DNA from: Thioalkalivibrio sp.
GTDB lineage: Bacteria > Pseudomonadota > Gammaproteobacteria > Ectothiorhodospirales > Ectothiorhodospiraceae
Assembly: GCA_007119005.1 (NCBI GenBank)
Contig: SKQM01000112.1
Span: 1 to 15,049, forward strand
Length of the DNA: 15,049 bases
Direction of reading: 5' to 3'
A program made the translations under genes and the position numbers. Under the pieces are notes generated by a model. That model saw only the letters and a program-made list of their open reading frames with translations, was not told the DNA's origin and did not search any database. Every line of letters starts with the position of its first letter. The stretch's first letter is position 1. Below, in pieces: positions 1-6,946 of the stretch.

Positions 1-100
1 CGACCTGAATATCGGCGTTGCTGTCGAGCAACTGGCGAAACCCGGCCCGGACCAGGCAGTGGTCCTCGACCAGGAACACGCGGATCGGATCAATCGCCAC
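1..100 (-). CDS. LuxR/NarL-family response regulator, N-terminal fragment
   Basis: Only the first 33 codons lie in the window; the gene continues beyond base 1. The reading begins VAIDPIRVFLVEDHCLVRAGF, which is beta-strand 1, the acidic ED pair and helix 1 of a receiver domain. The spacing VEDHxLVRxG is typical of NarL/FixJ (LuxR-HTH) response regulators. The start is a GTG preceded by AGGAG at a 9-nt spacing, the AGGAG lying in the last codons of the kinase gene. Only six bases separate the kinase stop from this start, so the two are co-transcribed and probably translationally coupled. The DNA-binding domain is not visible; its HTH class is inferred from the receiver and from the HisKA_3-type partner kinase. 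It probably receives phosphate from that kinase and may control the cytochrome operon. Confidence 0.88.
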   Translation of the reverse strand, partial: MAIDPIRVFLVEDHCLVRAGFRQLLDSNADIQV

Positions 101-106
101 TGGGCA

Positions 107-1993
107 TCACTCCTGATTCAGCGGAATTTCGGCACGAAGCCGCACACCGCCGCCAGCGCGCGCCTCCACGGAGAACCGCCCACCCAGGGCCTCGACCCTC
201 TCCTGGGCGCCGAGCAACCCCAGACGGTCCTTGTCCAGCATGGGCTCGGGCATGCCACGCCCGTCATCCTCGACGCTGAGCCTCAGAATATCACCCCCAA
301 CCGCCATATCGTGCGGAGCCGAGTCCCGTGACAGGCGGATCCATACATTGCGGGCCCCGGCGTGCCGCGCGACATTGGTCAGGGCCTCCTGCAGCAGCCG
401 ATAGACGGTGATGGCCACCGCATCGTCCAGGTCCTCGAGGTCATCGTACAGCTCCCGATGCACATCGATGCCCATGGCTTCCAGGCCAGCCGCCTCGATG
501 CTGCTGTCTAGCGCACCGGCAAGACCGAGTTCGTCGAGGGCACGGGGACGCAGCCGGCGCATGATACGGTGCGTGGAATCATACAAATGACCGGCCAGAT
601 CGAGGATGGTCTTCGCGCTCTGCACGCAGGCCTCGGTCTCGGACGCGTGCTGCTGCCGGATCAGCTGGGCGTGGGTGCGCAGGGCGGTGAGGGTCTGGCC
701 CATATCGTCGTGCAGTTCCTGCGCGAGGCCGCGGCGCTCCTGTTCCTGAGCGGCCATCAGGCGCCGCGCGAGCAGGCGCAGCTGTGTGCCCTTGCGCCGC
801 AGCGCCGCCTCCGCGCCTTCACGAGCCCGGTTCTCGCGCGCGAGTTCCTCGTTGATCTCCGTGAGCTGGCGTGTCCGTTCCTGCACGCGAATCTCGAGGC
901 TTGCCCGTTCCTCGTTCAACGCGTGGTAGATCGCGAGCCTCGCGTTGTGGCTGCGCTCACGCTGCCGGCGCAACCGCAGCGCAACCAGCAGGCCGATGCC
1001 GGACAGGAACAGCAGCAGGGCCGGGGGAAACAGGTTGATCGAGTGGCGGTCGAGCTGCCGGGAGAGTTCCAGCACCAGCGGCTGCGATGCCCTCGTGACC
1101 GTCATCCGGTGCTCGAACCGGGGAAACAACCGGCGCTCCAGGGGCCAGGCCGTGTCGGGAGCGTGGCTGGCCGCAAGCAGTGTGCGCTCGGGGAGTTCGC
1201 CGTCCTGCTGAATGCGGATCACACAGGAGTAACCCTCCCCGGCAGCCGATGCGCAATCGATCAAGCTGTCGGCAAAGACCACCAGTATCGCGATGAAGCG
1301 GGGGGTGGTTGTGGCATCGCGGCTGTCGCAAGGACCCTCGGTTGCGTCGCAGACCGCGCGCAACAGCCCGAAGGCGCGTCTGCCGATCGTCATTTCGAAG
1401 ACCCCGGATACGGCGGGTTGATCGCTGGCGAGTGCACGGTTCAGGGTGTCCTGGAACAACGGCACGGCATCCAGGTCGAGGCCGAGCACGGCCCAGGTCG
1501 ACTCCAGCTCGGGCTCCGCCATCTGGATCGGATAATAGAGGGCCTTCGGCGGCACAGGGTGCCATTGCCGGTCCCCCTCGTAGTCGAAACGGCGGATGCC
1601 GTCGGAGATTCCCTGCGTGCGCAGCGTGGTCTCGAAGCCGTCCCTGAGCGGGTGTTCCAGACGCAGCGCAGCCCCAAGGACGTAAATGTGCGGATAGCGT
1701 TCCAGAATGGCATGCGCGAACCGGCGGGAGGGTCCTGGGTCGCCGCGCGGACAGATCCGCAGCGCCGCCGCCATGCCCTCGATCGCGGCGTCGTTGAGAA
1801 TGGCCTGAGCCTCCAGCGTCGCGTGCAGACGCTGCGTCTCGCGCTCCAGCTCATGTTTGGCGTTGTCTAGTTCCGTCTGGACCAGTGCCCAGGCGGCGAC
1901 CAGGGAGACCGCGATCCAGACGAAGGCCAAGAGAACCCCACCGCGTCGACCCTCCAGCGGTGACCACCACCCGGCGCCAGCGCCGCTCTTCAT
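107..1993 (-). CDS. Membrane sensor histidine kinase, CHASE-like sensor, HisKA_3 type
   Basis: A 628-residue inner-membrane kinase. A first transmembrane segment is at about 17-39. A periplasmic domain at about 40-320 shows CHASE-like features (ERYP at 98-101, YYPIQMAEP at 153-161, VLGLDLDAVP at 169-178). A second transmembrane segment is at about 322-340, followed by a coiled coil at about 355-420. The phosphoacceptor is His428 in QELHDDMGQT. The ATPase domain has the N-box EALTNVARHAG, DDGRG at 576-580 and GLLGAQERV at 592-600. This is the NarX/DegS/UhpB class that pairs with LuxR-type regulators, and such a gene follows directly. The start ATG at 1993 was chosen because GGGAG lies about 10 nt upstream. 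An in-frame ATG at 2029 is possible, while longer readings would run into the upstream gene. The sensor has five cysteines (81, 215, 222, 247, 257), notable beside a DsbA-like gene. The ligand is unknown. Confidence 0.93.
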   Translation of the reverse strand: MKSGAGAGWWSPLEGRRGGVLLAFVWIAVSLVAAWALVQTELDNAKHELERETQRLHATLEAQAILNDAAIEGMAAALRICPRGDPGPSRRFAHAILERYPHIYVLGAALRLEHPLRDGFETTLRTQGISDGIRRFDYEGDRQWHPVPPKALYYPIQMAEPELESTWAVLGLDLDAVPLFQDTLNRALASDQPAVSGVFEMTIGRRAFGLLRAVCDATEGPCDSRDATTTPRFIAILVVFADSLIDCASAAGEGYSCVIRIQQDGELPERTLLAASHAPDTAWPLERRLFPRFEHRMTVTRASQPLVLELSRQLDRHSINLFPPALLLFLSGIGLLVALRLRRQRERSHNARLAIYHALNEERASLEIRVQERTRQLTEINEELARENRAREGAEAALRRKGTQLRLLARRLMAAQEQERRGLAQELHDDMGQTLTALRTHAQLIRQQHASETEACVQSAKTILDLAGHLYDSTHRIMRRLRPRALDELGLAGALDSSIEAAGLEAMGIDVHRELYDDLEDLDDAVAITVYRLLQEALTNVARHAGARNVWIRLSRDSAPHDMAVGGDILRLSVEDDGRGMPEPMLDKDRLGLLGAQERVEALGGRFSVEARAGGGVRLRAEIPLNQE

Positions 1994-2132
1994 CAATGAT
2001 GCTCTCCCTGCTCCCCGGCGGGGGGTCATCCGGCCGGTCTGCCCGGCGGGCGGGGTTCCGGGGCATGGTTCTCCCCGGCTTTCCGGACAAGCTTCGCTTG
2101 GCGGGGGACGCAGCGCAACCGCGTAAAACCGA
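1994..2132 (-). other. Intercistronic spacer with two stem-loops
   Basis: The 139-base gap between the DsbA-like gene and the kinase holds two perfect inverted repeats. One is CAAGC/GCTTG around a 3-nt loop (2088-2100; in the minus-strand RNA the centre reads GCGAAGC, a very compact stable hairpin). The other is CCGGGG/CCCCGG around 9 nt (2058-2078). Neither is followed by a run of U, so they are not classical terminators. They could tune relative expression by protecting or processing the mRNA. The kinase ribosome-binding site lies at the downstream end of the gap. Confidence 0.5.
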
Positions 2133-2870
2133 TCACTCCGCGGAGCGGCTGCGCAACTCCTGTTCGAACAGGTCGAGGGGCTGCGCGCCGGTAATGCGGC
2201 GCACCAGTCGCACATCTCCGTCCCCGCTGCCCGAAACGGCGACGAAGAAGGTCGGCGTCCCGCGCACACCCAGCTGGCGCCCGAGCGCGACGTGCTGCTC
2301 GATACGGGCCGCGTGGGGCGCCTGCTCCAGGCACTGGTCGAACACCTGCATGTCGAGGTCCAGTGATGCCGCGTGACGGCGGTATCCGGCCGCGTCGATG
2401 CTCATTGGATTCGCGTAGATCTTCTGTCGCATCTCCCAGTACCGGCCCTGATCGTCCGCGCACAGCGCCGCGTTGGAGGCCTCCCCCGACGCGGGCAGGT
2501 TGCGCTCGGCAGGATATTCCAGGAACACGTACCGCACGCGGCCCGGAACGACGTGCTCCTGCAACAGGGTCGGCATCACGTTCAACACGTGCCGGCGGCA
2601 GAATCCGCACTGGTAGTCCCCGAATTCGATGAGCACCACGGGCGCGTCGGCGGCCCCGAGCATCGCTGCGTCCGGCAGCCGGATCTGCCCTGCCGCATCC
2701 ACCGCCGGAGCCTGGTTCTGCGCCATGATCGCCAGCAGTGCGGCGCGTTCCTGAGCGGCCTCCTCCGCGGAAAGGCCCGGGTCGGCCGAGGCCGTCGCGA
2801 GCGCAAAGACCACGAGGGCGACCGCACCGAATCCTGTCCACAATGCTGGAACAACTGCCTTGCACTTCAT
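2133..2870 (-). CDS. Exported DsbA/thioredoxin-like thiol oxidoreductase (CGFC)
   Basis: 245 residues. A signal peptide spans about 1-29 (charged start, hydrophobic core at 11-25, cleavage after ASA). A DsbA/DsbG-type thioredoxin fold follows (thioredoxin_4 / DsbA family). VLIEFGDYQCGFC at 79-91 ends in the active site C88-G-F-C91, and the cis-proline loop is GTPTFFV around P206. Further cysteines at 137 and 180 may form a structural disulfide. It acts in the periplasm on thiols or disulfides; its partner is unknown. Start choice is supported by GGAGGAG about 7 nt before the ATG. It sits between a cytochrome gene and a sensor kinase, suggesting service to those proteins (apocytochrome CxxC thiols or the kinase's periplasmic cysteines), but this is inference. 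It differs from the general DsbA encoded at 5316-5948, which has CPHC. Confidence 0.92.
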   Translation of the reverse strand: MKCKAVVPALWTGFGAVALVVFALATASADPGLSAEEAAQERAALLAIMAQNQAPAVDAAGQIRLPDAAMLGAADAPVVLIEFGDYQCGFCRRHVLNVMPTLLQEHVVPGRVRYVFLEYPAERNLPASGEASNAALCADDQGRYWEMRQKIYANPMSIDAAGYRRHAASLDLDMQVFDQCLEQAPHAARIEQHVALGRQLGVRGTPTFFVAVSGSGDGDVRLVRRITGAQPLDLFEQELRSRSAE

Positions 2871-2913
2871 GCTGTTTCTCCTCCGCGGGCGCGCCTCACC
2901 GACGCGTGGTGCC

Positions 2914-2960
2914 CCGGACAGACCTCCGGGCGCTGGCTGAAAGCTTCCTGGTCTGTCCGG
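2914..2960 (-). repeat. 10-bp perfect inverted repeat between two operon genes
   Basis: CCGGACAGAC at 2914-2923 is matched exactly by its complement GTCTGTCCGG at 2951-2960, with a 27-nt spacer that contains the palindrome GAAGCTTTC-like core. It occupies most of the 101-base gap between the dihaem cytochrome stop and the DsbA-like start. No U-tract follows in the minus-strand direction, so a canonical terminator is unlikely. An mRNA processing or stabilising stem, an attenuator, or a protein site are all possible. Confidence 0.6.
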
Positions 2961-2971
2961 CTGGCGCTGGC

Positions 2972-3595
2972 TCAGTCCCGGCTGGCGAGATAGTGGGCCA
3001 TCGCGAGCACTTCGGCTTCGCTGAGCGAAAGCAATGCCTCGCGCATGCGGTTCGGCTGCTGCATTCCCTCGGTGCCGGCCCGGCGCAGCTGCATCTGGAT
3101 GATGAGGTACTCAGGCTGCTGTCCGGCGACCCTCGGCATGTCCCGGTCCTGGTAGCGGCCGCTATCCTCGTGACACTGCTCGCAGAGTGCCTCGTGGATG
3201 CGCCTTCCCTGTTCGACCTTGCCCGGCTCGGCACGGAACCCCGAGCCCTCCCAGGTCTGCTCTGCGTAATACGACGCCAGCAGGTTGATCTGCGGCACCG
3301 TGTAGCCCACCATCAAGCGACCCATGATGGTCGAATGCCGTGATCCGTCCCTGAACTCGCGCAGCACCCGCGCGGTGTAGCGCCGATCGAACCCGGCGAT
3401 GGAGGGCATGGAAGCTGCGGCGCTGACCCCGGTGTGCCCGTGACAGCCACCGCAGCCATTGGACAGGATCTCTCCCTCGGTGAAGCCTTCGGATGCCTGC
3501 AGGGTTCCGGCCAAGAACCCGACCAGGAGCAACAGGCAGTGGCGGGCGCACCACGCCCGCCACGTCGGGCCCGCTGTTACAGCGTCGACAGCCAT
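2972..3595 (-). CDS. Dihaem cytochrome c, FccA/cytochrome c4-like
   Basis: 207 residues from the chosen ATG. A signal peptide runs to about residue 34 (core LLLLVGFLAG, cleavage LQA-S). Two covalent haem sites are visible: C48-GG-CH52 and C138-EQ-CH142. Around haem 1, STIMGRLMVGYT (89-99) carries the likely Met ligand. This spacing, with the paired half-repeats, resembles the cytochrome subunit of flavocytochrome c sulfide dehydrogenase (FccA) and the c4 family. No flavoprotein partner (FccB) lies in the window, so sulfide oxidation cannot be claimed; it may instead be a soluble periplasmic electron carrier. The start at 3595 overlaps the end of the upstream monohaem gene by 19 bases, indicating coupling. 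A longer reading from 3640 would put charged residues before the signal peptide and is less likely. Confidence 0.9.
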   Translation of the reverse strand: MAVDAVTAGPTWRAWCARHCLLLLVGFLAGTLQASEGFTEGEILSNGCGGCHGHTGVSAAASMPSIAGFDRRYTARVLREFRDGSRHSTIMGRLMVGYTVPQINLLASYYAEQTWEGSGFRAEPGKVEQGRRIHEALCEQCHEDSGRYQDRDMPRVAGQQPEYLIIQMQLRRAGTEGMQQPNRMREALLSLSEAEVLAMAHYLASRD

Positions 3596-3930
3596 GCGGC
3601 GATCTTTTCGATCTCGGCCGCGCTGGGCGGAGCATCGCATGCCTGGCTGTAAGCCACGGCCGACTTCATCAGCTTCGCCTCTTCGGAATCGGTCTCGCCC
3701 CGAAGGATCTTCATCGCCTTGTCGTGGATCTCCGCAGCGTCCATTCCGCCGATCTTCGGCACCAGCCGGCTGACCGGATTCTTGCCTTCGGCCCCGTGGC
3801 AGTTCGTGCAGGCGTGGAAGCTGAACAGCTGTTCACCCCCCATCTGCGCGCGATCGACAGCGCCGGCAACGGCGCTCGCCGCCATGAAGGCCGCCCCGAC
3901 GGTAAAGACCAGCAATCGTTGTTTGAACAT
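3577..3930 (-). CDS. Small monohaem cytochrome c, exported
   Basis: 117 residues. A signal peptide is at about 1-24 (MFKQR then a hydrophobic stretch ending VAGA). One haem site is C41-TN-CH45 and a probable axial Met is at 88 (KLMKSA). A class I cytochrome c domain fills the rest, ending in the usual C-terminal helix (EIEKIAAWLS). It should be a periplasmic electron carrier, likely exchanging electrons with the dihaem cytochrome whose gene overlaps its 3' end. An extra cysteine at 98 is outside the haem motif. It is the first gene of the presumed five-gene operon. The ATG at 3930 is preceded by AGAGAGGATGAG, a purine-rich ribosome-binding region. The specific physiological donor or acceptor is not evident. 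Confidence 0.9.
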   Translation of the reverse strand: MFKQRLLVFTVGAAFMAASAVAGAVDRAQMGGEQLFSFHACTNCHGAEGKNPVSRLVPKIGGMDAAEIHDKAMKILRGETDSEEAKLMKSAVAYSQACDAPPSAAEIEKIAAWLSTL

Positions 3931-4237
3931 GGGCTCATCCTCTCTGGTTGGTAGGGTCAGGCTGCGGTCGCGATTCTCCGACCGCGTCCCTGCAGCAGCA
4001 CGTTCCCGAAACGGTTGCGTGTACCAAAAGAATGGTCCATCAAAGGGAAATGCGCCCTAGGAGGGTGTCCTAACCGGGCTAGGACTATTTCCTAACTGCG
4101 CCGAGGGTTTTTTCCGGCGGGGTTCCCACTATCGGAGCGGACCGCTGGTATCCGCTTCTTTCAGGCCGGGGTGTTGCCGCCCCCCGGGCGCGCTGAGCGA
4201 TCACCACCGCGCACTGGAGATGTGCCGCGGCGAGTGC
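3931..4237. other. Upstream region of the cytochrome/two-component operon
   Basis: This 307-base stretch has no convincing gene. It lies between the start of the monohaem cytochrome gene and the stop of the EEP hydrolase gene, both on the minus strand. It holds the tandem TAGGA-N5-TCCTA elements described separately. A convincing -10/-35 pair could not be fixed between those elements and the gene, which fits an activator-dependent promoter. No clear U-tailed terminator for the EEP gene was seen; only a weak CGCCG/CGGCG arm pair around an A-rich loop lies near 4099-4120. Confidence 0.6.
4058..4095. promoter_or_regulatory. Tandem palindromic elements, candidate response-regulator operator
   Basis: Two copies of the same interrupted palindrome stand in direct repeat. 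TAGGA-GGGTG-TCCTA is at 4058-4072 and TAGGA-CTATT-TCCTA at 4080-4094; each is flanked by C on the left and AC on the right. They are 22 bp apart, about two helical turns, so dimers would sit on one DNA face. The sequence of the central 5 bp is not conserved, as expected for protein-contacted half-sites. They lie about 130-165 bp upstream of the first cytochrome ATG. The natural candidate binder is the LuxR-type regulator encoded at the end of this operon. Confidence 0.65.
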
Positions 4238-5083
4238 TCAGTGTGCTGCCTCGATCAGGCGGCGCTCGCCCGGCAGCTCGATCTCGATGCCGACCGGGAG
4301 GTGGTCGGAGAGGTTGACATTGTACACGCGCATGTCGCTGACGCTGAGATCGGGCGTCAGCAGGATGTGGTCGAACACCCGGCGTGGATCCCAGGAAGGA
4401 TAAGTGGCGGCGCAGGGCATCGGATCCAGCAGACCGGTGCGCGCGACCAGCGTTTGCAGTTCGCGGCTCTCCGGATGGCAGTTGAAATCACCCATCACCA
4501 CCGCATGCGGCTCGTGGGCCAGCTGTCCCGCAATGTAGTCCAGCTGCGAGCGCCGTGCGCGGCGACCCAGCGCAAGGTGCACCAGGAACAACACCAGGAA
4601 CTCGCCATTGGCCAGCGGGAAGCGGGCCTCGATCGCGCCGCGACCCGGGATCGGACCGGGCAGCCGGTGCATGATCACCCGCTCGGGTTCCAACCGGGTC
4701 AGGAGGCCGAGGGAGTGCTTGGCCAGCGCGCCCAGATCCCGGTTCACGCGGGAGTACGAGTGGGGAAAGCTCGCGCGTTCGCCCAGGTAGGCGGTGAGGT
4801 CGACATAGTTGCTGCGCATGCTGCCCGCATCCAGCTCCTGCAGCCCCACCACGTCGAATCCCGAGATGAAGCGTGCAACGCGGTCCAGGTTCGCCATCCG
4901 GCCATCGAAGGGGAGAAAGTGCTTCCAGCTGTTGGTCACATAGTGATGCAGCCGCGACGAGCGAATACCGACCTGGGCATTGAAGCTCAACAGGCGCAGG
5001 CGGCTCCGATCGGCGGCCGTCGCACTGCCCTCAGCGGAAGGCAGCAGGCCGTTGGCGGCTTCATGCGGACTGACTAATGACAA
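4238..5083 (-). CDS. Endonuclease/exonuclease/phosphatase-family hydrolase
   Basis: 281 residues with the metal-dependent EEP (DNase I-like) fold and no signal peptide, so probably cytoplasmic. Visible catalytic motifs in order: LLSFNAQ (N35), LQELDAG (E83), FLVHLALG (H169), MGDFNCHPES (D199, N201), RVFDHILLT (D238) and LSDHLPV (D260-H261). All expected metal and phosphate-contacting residues are present, so it should be an active phosphodiesterase or phosphatase; the substrate (DNA, lipid, nucleotide) is not determined. The start is a TTG: an in-frame stop lies just upstream, the next Met is at residue 63, and GGAGAG precedes the TTG by about 5-7 nt. An equivalent EEP gene lies next to dsbA in Pseudomonas, so the neighbourhood is old rather than acquired. 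Confidence 0.9.
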   Translation of the reverse strand: MSLVSPHEAANGLLPSAEGSATAADRSRLRLLSFNAQVGIRSSRLHHYVTNSWKHFLPFDGRMANLDRVARFISGFDVVGLQELDAGSMRSNYVDLTAYLGERASFPHSYSRVNRDLGALAKHSLGLLTRLEPERVIMHRLPGPIPGRGAIEARFPLANGEFLVLFLVHLALGRRARRSQLDYIAGQLAHEPHAVVMGDFNCHPESRELQTLVARTGLLDPMPCAATYPSWDPRRVFDHILLTPDLSVSDMRVYNVNLSDHLPVGIEIELPGERRLIEAAH

Positions 5084-5315
5084 GCGCTCTCTCCATCACC
5101 CTGCCCGGGCAAGCATCGACAAAACCAGGCCTGGCGGACTGCCTCACCCGGTGACGACCGGCCGCCGGGCGGTTTGCGATCGTTTACCTCAACCCCATAC
5201 GACCATCAACAGCCCCGCAACGTTCCGTGTTCTCCAACTGCCATCGCGGAGGTGGGGGCACAGCGCCGGCACCGTTCTTCACCCCCAGCCACAGCCAACC
5301 GGGCCTCCTGCCGCC

Positions 5316-5948
5316 TCAACCGTATTGCTCGATCAGGTGGTCGACCACGCGCAGCATGCCCTCGTGGCTTCCCGTCATACCGGCAGAGACCATCGCCCGC
5401 CCATGCACCACCATCGACGGCACACCCTCGACCTGGAACGCCTGCACCAGCAACCCGGCATCGCCGACCGCGGCGCTGACCTCGGGCGAGCGCATGGTGT
5501 CGCGGAAGGCATCGGCGTCCAGTCCACGCTGGTCCACGAAGCGGAGGATCGCGCTCTCGGAACGCATGTTCCGACCCTGCGCGTGGATCGCATCGAAGAA
5601 CGGCTGATGAATCTGGTCGAGCACACCCAGTTCCACGGCGGCAAAATAGACCCGGGCATGCAGCGCCCACACATCATTGAACGGAGCGGGCAGGTGGCTG
5701 AACTCCACGTGATCGGGCAGTGTACGGCGCCACTCGTCCACCAGCGGCTCGAGGGTGTAGCAGTGCGGACATCCGTACCAGAACACCTCGACGACCTGCA
5801 GCCTACCCTCGGGGAGCCCGGGGTCGACCCTCGGAATCAGCTGCCGGTAGTGCACGCCCGCGGTGAACGGCTGCGCCAGCGCGGCACCCGAGGCCAGCAG
5901 CGCGCTGCCGCCGACCAGGGCACCCATGAAACGACGTCGATTCATCAT
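5316..5948 (-). CDS. dsbA: Thiol:disulfide interchange protein DsbA
   Basis: 210 residues, the usual DsbA length. The thioredoxin-like strand VVEVFWYGCPHC leads into the active site C60-P-H-C63, the classic oxidising CPHC. The helical insertion follows, then the cis-proline loop GVPSMVV (P177). It introduces disulfides into periplasmic proteins and would be re-oxidised by DsbB, not seen here. The signal peptide is unusual: it reads MMNRRRFMGALVGGSALL, with RRRFM resembling a twin-arginine motif, and cleavage probably follows ALA at about 25. The start at 5948 (or the adjacent ATG at 5945) is supported by GAGGAG 6-9 nt upstream; longer readings add a charged tail before the signal and are rejected. 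A terminator after the cytochrome c4 gene separates it from that gene, so it probably has its own promoter within 5949-6103. Confidence 0.95.
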   Translation of the reverse strand: MMNRRRFMGALVGGSALLASGAALAQPFTAGVHYRQLIPRVDPGLPEGRLQVVEVFWYGCPHCYTLEPLVDEWRRTLPDHVEFSHLPAPFNDVWALHARVYFAAVELGVLDQIHQPFFDAIHAQGRNMRSESAILRFVDQRGLDADAFRDTMRSPEVSAAVGDAGLLVQAFQVEGVPSMVVHGRAMVSAGMTGSHEGMLRVVDHLIEQYG

Positions 5949-6103
5949 CCATCTCTCCTCGTGATGTCTTGGCCGCGTATTCTCGCCGCCAACTTGCTTG
6001 CGTAAGGCGTTCGTTTGGACGCCTGCACGGCACTTTCGTTCGCAACCGGGCACCAGTCAAACCCGTGCCACAGACACGGACGCAACAGACCGTGTTCCAG
6101 ACC

Positions 6104-6130
6104 AAAAAAAGGGTGGCCCAAGGCCACCCC
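6104..6130 (-). terminator. Intrinsic terminator of the cytochrome c4 gene
   Basis: On the minus strand, GGGTGGCC and GGCCACCC form a perfect 8-bp stem (arms 6122-6129 and 6111-6118) with a 3-nt loop, followed directly by seven T (6104-6110). It starts 25 bases after the cytochrome c4 stop codon. Confidence 0.93.
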
Positions 6131-6154
6131 GTTGCGTCCGCGCTAAGGAGCGTG

Positions 6155-6775
6155 TTACTCCGCGCGCAGGCCCGCCATGTACTGGGAAACCGCCTCGATG
6201 TCCGCGTCGGACATGCGCGCGGCAAGGTTGCGCATCATGCGACCGTTGTCGTTCGCCCGCTGCCCGCTGCGGAAATAGCGCAGCTGGTCGGAGTTGTAGC
6301 GCGCGTGCTGGCCACCGACGAGCGGGAACATCGCTGCGGGGTTCCCCTTGCCGTTCGCGCCGTGGCAGGCCATGCACGCGGCGACACCCGCCGAGGGAAT
6401 GCCTCCGCGGTAGATGCGCTCGCCGCGCTCGGCAACGGTCTCGTCGGCGGTGCCCGGGCTGATCTGCTGCTGGGCGTAGAACGCACCAAGGTCCCACATG
6501 TCCTGCTCATCCAGGTTCGCGACCTGCCCGGCCATCAGCGCGTTTTCCCGGCGACCGCTCTTGTAGTCCATTAGTTGCTTATGGATGTAACTGGCATGCT
6601 GTCCAGCGAGCTTCGGCCATTCGGGGTTCACACTGTTGCCGTCACTGCCGTGACAGGCGGCGCAGGCCTGAGACAGGTCCTTGCCTCGAATCGGGTCACC
6701 GGCGGCCTGCAGCCCAACGGGAAGAGCCAGTGCAAGCGACAGGACCGCGAAAAGGCTCGAGCGCACGTAATTCAT
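6155..6775 (-). CDS. Dihaem cytochrome c4
   Basis: 206 residues from the preferred ATG. A signal peptide ends at about residue 24 (LQA-A). Two similar cytochrome domains follow: C38-AA-CH42 (QACAACHGSDGNS) and C134-MA-CH138 (AACMACHGANGKGN), each with a downstream Met ligand candidate (M81 in NALMAG; M180/181 in GRMM). PKLAGQHASYIHKQL and PLVGGQHARYNSDQL are the matching halves of the internal repeat that defines c4. Members carry electrons in the periplasm to terminal oxidases, sometimes membrane associated. The ATG at 6775 has AGGAG at 10 nt; the ATG at 6784 has the same AGGAG only one base away, so it is less likely, though possible. Next to dsbA and engB as in Pseudomonas. Confidence 0.95.
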   Translation of the reverse strand: MNYVRSSLFAVLSLALALPVGLQAAGDPIRGKDLSQACAACHGSDGNSVNPEWPKLAGQHASYIHKQLMDYKSGRRENALMAGQVANLDEQDMWDLGAFYAQQQISPGTADETVAERGERIYRGGIPSAGVAACMACHGANGKGNPAAMFPLVGGQHARYNSDQLRYFRSGQRANDNGRMMRNLAARMSDADIEAVSQYMAGLRAE

Positions 6776-6864
6776 CTGAGACATACTCCTGCTTCAAATG
6801 TGCGAGCCGGCGAGGAGGCCGGACCTTGTGTCCCCAGGCCGCGGGGAATCAAAATAAGGGGCGC

Positions 6865-6895
6865 ATTATATAGCACATGCGCGAGTGAGCGGCAA
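6865..6895 (-). promoter_or_regulatory. Probable sigma-70 promoter of cytochrome c4
   Basis: The minus strand has a perfect TATAAT (6865-6870) inside CTATATAATG. TTGCCG (6890-6895), four of six matches to TTGACA, lies 19 bp upstream; reading the -10 as the overlapping TATATA gives the ideal 17 bp. It lies about 80-90 bases before the cytochrome c4 start, in the 171-base gap shared with divergent engB. This AT-rich patch stands out against very GC-rich surroundings. An inverted repeat GCGCAT/ATGCGC (6861-6866, 6877-6882) surrounds it. Confidence 0.65.
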
Positions 6896-6946
6896 AGGTA
6901 CCATGCCGACATCCAGCATGCCGGCGGGCGCCGGCCGAGAGAAAAC

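Noticed and set aside
569..1870. A 433-codon open frame opposite the sensor kinase
   Set aside because: Antisense shadow of a gene with clear CHASE-like, HisKA_3 and ATPase motifs; no recognisable protein features of its own.
1994..2269. N-terminal extension of the kinase into the DsbA-like gene
   Set aside because: It would overlap the conserved upstream gene out of frame, places Pro/Arg-rich residues before the first membrane segment, and lacks a ribosome-binding site, whereas 1993 has one.
4099..4120. CGCCG/CGGCG arms around an A-rich loop as terminator of the EEP gene
   Set aside because: The A-run on the minus strand is in the loop, not a U-tail after the stem, and the stem is short.
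4220..5077. A 285-codon open frame opposite the EEP hydrolase
   Set aside because: The opposite strand has every EEP catalytic motif; this frame is a shadow.
6006..6023. GGCGT/ACGCC inverted repeat ahead of dsbA
   Set aside because: Arms of five bases in GC-rich DNA are expected by chance and no promoter could be fixed around it.
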